From Anaerolineae bacterium (GTDB lineage Bacteria > Chloroflexota > Anaerolineae > Aggregatilineales > Phototrophicaceae): DNA of 6,892 bases. Position 1 is the first letter of the stretch; each line of letters starts with the position of its first letter. The position numbers and the translations under genes were made by a program. The stretch lies in assembly GCA_028284565.1 (NCBI GenBank), contig JANQRM010000581.1, positions 1 to 6,892 of the forward strand. Direction: 5' to 3'. Shown in pieces: positions 5,386 to 6,892 of the stretch. The notes below the pieces were generated by a model. It had not been told where the DNA came from. It saw only the letters and a list, made by a program, of their open reading frames with translations, and did no database searches.

Positions 5386-5414
5386 ATCATATCTCAATAA
5401 TTTAACCTATACAA
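5386..5414 (-). promoter_or_regulatory. Candidate promoter of the small basic protein gene
   Basis: On the minus strand TTGTAT (5414-5409, 3 of 6) and TATGAT (5391-5386, 5 of 6) are 17 bases apart, in the intergenic gap just after the 2TM-GAF stop. Transcription would begin near 5379. The weak -35 may indicate an activated or low-level promoter. Confidence 0.5.
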
Positions 5415-5426
5415 TACATATACGCA

Positions 5427-6380
5427 CTATTGAGCTGTACGTGATCTAGTCAATCTTCGTTGCAGAAAATACGTACACAGTATGGATTGATATGCACTGC
5501 AAAGATGGTCAAATTCCTCTGCTACAAAATGATTTACACGACTGCTGGTAATAATTAATATCGCTGTCGCTGTCGAGTCAGTGGCTAAATATCGAACAGG
5601 GATTGACATAAATGATGGGTAAAGAAGCAAATCTCTATCACGATAATCATCCTCGATTAAACCATCACGGTCAACATTTTCCACATTGGGGACGATCCAA
5701 GGTTTTCCCATTCGGAAGCTTCCACCAACATATCCCTGATCCGGAGAAAAATCTCTGTCTAAACGCTCTTGCTCTAAATCAATGAGACGTTCTTCGTTAA
5801 TTCTTCTCCATTTTATCTCCAATTTCTCAGTGTTTGGGTTGTATACAAATAATGTAAAATTACAAAGCTCTTTTTCTCTGAAACCAAAAGCATCTTCGTG
5901 AAGTAGAACCAGAGGATCTAATAATTTGCTTATGTCATCGGACAAATTATCGTTTGGTTCTTGAACCAACTGCCACATTGCTTCATTTGAGAAATGGAGA
6001 GCAGTTCTTTGAGCATGAGACTTCCTATAAGAATTATCGCATTTTCTAACCCTCCGTTTGTAATATTCCATAACTTTATCAATCTGTTTAGGATTGAGTG
6101 TTTTTATTAATTTTAAGTATCGAATATTTCCGTATGCAGTAATAATAAGAGCAACTATCCAAACTCCCAAAAGTATACCCAAGTTTAGTGGGGAAACAGT
6201 TTCTCCACTAAGTCTTACGATTGCGATAATGGCGGTTAGAATTTGAGTCGCAACATTCGCGGCTACAATAACTACCGTTATGTCTGAACTCATCTTAGAG
6301 GTTACATCTGCTATATCTTTTGTGATTTTCCTCACGTCATTAGTAATAGCTCCCCTATTGGTAGTTGTTGCCGACTGCAT
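5427..6380 (-). CDS. Two-TM membrane protein with C-terminal GAF-like domain
   Basis: Numbering is from the GTG at 6386. A polar, heptad-like N-terminal segment (12-35) is followed by two hydrophobic helices (about 36-58 and 67-87). A short loop, SGETVSP (60-66), joins them, so this is a hairpin membrane anchor. A basic linker follows (RYLKLIKTLNPK; YYKRRVRKC). Residues about 150-308 look like a GAF domain: NFTLFVYNPNTEKLEIKWRR (176-195), then DQGYVGGSFRMGKPWIVPNV (216-235), then SFMSIPVRY (258-266) and TAILIITSS (274-282). The GxxGxxxxxGKPWIVPNV stretch is the hallmark. GAF domains bind cyclic nucleotides or other small ligands, or mediate dimers. No output domain (kinase, GGDEF, HD) is attached, so signalling must pass through the membrane hairpin or a partner. 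ATG at 6380 is chosen over GTG at 6386 because AAGG lies 6 bases before it. It has its own promoter. The DNA is clearly AT-richer than flanking genes. Confidence 0.72.
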   Translation of the reverse strand: MQSATTTNRGAITNDVRKITKDIADVTSKMSSDITVVIVAANVATQILTAIIAIVRLSGETVSPLNLGILLGVWIVALIITAYGNIRYLKLIKTLNPKQIDKVMEYYKRRVRKCDNSYRKSHAQRTALHFSNEAMWQLVQEPNDNLSDDISKLLDPLVLLHEDAFGFREKELCNFTLFVYNPNTEKLEIKWRRINEERLIDLEQERLDRDFSPDQGYVGGSFRMGKPWIVPNVENVDRDGLIEDDYRDRDLLLYPSFMSIPVRYLATDSTATAILIITSSRVNHFVAEEFDHLCSAYQSILCTYFLQRRLTRSRTAQ

Positions 6381-6417
6381 ACCCACCCTTATGTCAAATT
6401 ATTTTAGCTATTAAGGA

Positions 6418-6446
6418 ACTATACTGCAAAATCCTTATTTAGCCAA
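6418..6446 (-). promoter_or_regulatory. Promoter of the 2TM-GAF gene
   Basis: On the minus strand TTGGCT (6446-6441, 4 of 6) and TATAGT (6423-6418, 5 of 6) are exactly 17 bases apart. Transcription would start near 6411, about 30 bases before the ATG at 6380. It diverges from the plus-strand GyrI-like gene. Confidence 0.6.
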
Positions 6447-6525
6447 TAACATCGAAATTAGCTCAGCGTTGGCATATAAGGGATGTGACAAACACGATCC
6501 GGTTGATGCGAGTGAACTCTAATTG

Positions 6526-6550
6526 ATTCCTGACAAGAGGTGTCAAGAAT
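6526..6550. promoter_or_regulatory. 25-base imperfect palindrome, candidate operator
   Basis: ATTC (6526-6529) pairs with GAAT (6547-6550), and TGACA (6531-6535) pairs with TGTCA (6541-6545). One mismatched base lies between each pair of blocks and the 5-base centre is AGAGG, so 9 of 10 arm positions match. It ends 42 bases upstream of the GyrI-like start codon and overlaps the only plausible (weak) plus-strand promoter, TTGATT (6523-6528) with AAGAAT (6545-6550). The position fits a repressor or activator site. Confidence 0.45.
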
Positions 6551-6592
6551 ACCTGATATGCTGGAGAAAACGACCCAACATGGAGCAAGCAC

Positions 6593-6892
6593 ATGGCAAA
6601 TCTGGATATGAAGCAGACTCTCAAGCATCTCTACAACCCCTCATCAAAAGAAGTCAGTATTGTGGATGTCCCGCCGATGAACTATTTGATGATTGATGGC
6701 GAAGGCAATCCCGGCACATCAGAACAGTACGAGCAAGCTGTCCCCGCGCTTTATGGGTTGGCGTATGGCATCCGTGCCATTTGCAAAGACGCAGGCAAGC
6801 TCTACACCGTTATGCCACTCGAAGGTTTGTGGGCATTCAAAGGCGAACCAGTCGAGAACTTCCAACTCACCACGGCTGACAAAGACCGTTTC
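6593..6892 (+). CDS. GyrI-like small-molecule-binding domain protein (3' part missing)
   Basis: The first 100 codons are present and the frame is open at the right window edge. The protein begins MANLDMKQTLKHLYNPSS, then EVSIVDVPPMNYLMIDGEGN (20-39), a helix EQYEQAVPALYGLAYGIRAI (44-63), and YTVMPLEGLWAF (71-82). This pattern, with VDVPPMNYLMIDGEG and the 'MPLEGLW' strand, is characteristic of stand-alone GyrI-like proteins. They share the effector-binding fold of SbmC/GyrI and of MerR/AraC-type regulators, and bind hydrophobic or cationic small molecules. Some relatives hydrolyse cyclopropanoid genotoxins, but that cannot be judged here. The start is well supported: GGAG (6582-6585) lies 7 bases before the ATG. 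It is divergent from the 2TM-GAF gene and has base composition like the left-hand genes, marking the end of the AT-rich block. A palindrome upstream may control it. Confidence 0.85.
   Translation, partial: MANLDMKQTLKHLYNPSSKEVSIVDVPPMNYLMIDGEGNPGTSEQYEQAVPALYGLAYGIRAICKDAGKLYTVMPLEGLWAFKGEPVENFQLTTADKDRF

Overview
The window is a 6.9 kb piece of bacterial chromosome of mixed composition. It most resembles a member of the Chloroflexota (Anaerolineae-like). That is an inference from protein style, not a search result. The signs are a YbjN-like protein of a type I associate with that phylum, a TPR/proline-rich/trypsin-fold/zinc-ribbon protein of a kind common there, and intergenic DNA made of degenerate short repeats.

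Layout. Bases 2-352 (+) hold the 3' part of a GNAT acetyltransferase of the aminoglycoside 6'-N-acetyltransferase type. A gene-free gap (353-618) carries a perfect hairpin and one copy of a CGCAGAGA-type repeat. Six minus-strand genes then follow up to 4848 and beyond. They are a SAM-dependent methyltransferase (619-1386), a YfcE-like metallophosphoesterase (1475-2107), an unrecognised 231-residue protein (2180-2875), a YbjN-domain protein (2882-3340) only 6 bases upstream of it in transcription order, and a 420-residue multidomain protein (3586-4848). The sixth is the AT-rich pair treated next. The 420-residue protein has a TPR-like N-terminus, a proline-rich linker, a trypsin fold whose catalytic His and Ser positions are replaced, and two four-cysteine zinc ribbons. 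It has a good sigma70-type promoter.

From about 4911 to 6480 the DNA is visibly more AT-rich. This block holds two minus-strand genes with separate promoters: a two-TM protein with a cytosolic GAF-like domain (5427-6380), and a small 74-residue basic protein (5082-5306) with a strong ribosome binding site, a hairpin-rich leader and a clean Rho-independent terminator. At the right edge a plus-strand gene (6593 onward, cut by the window) encodes a GyrI-like small-molecule-binding protein. It is preceded by a near-perfect 25-base palindrome.

How the genes work together. Only YbjN plus the 231-residue protein looks like a true operon. The other genes are separated by 70-245 bases of repeat-bearing or promoter-bearing DNA and look like independent housekeeping or accessory genes. 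No CRISPR array, transposase, tRNA or rRNA is visible. The best candidates for something undescribed are the 2TM-GAF/small-protein pair in the AT-rich block and the zinc-ribbon pseudoprotease. No multi-gene system is demonstrated by the sequence.
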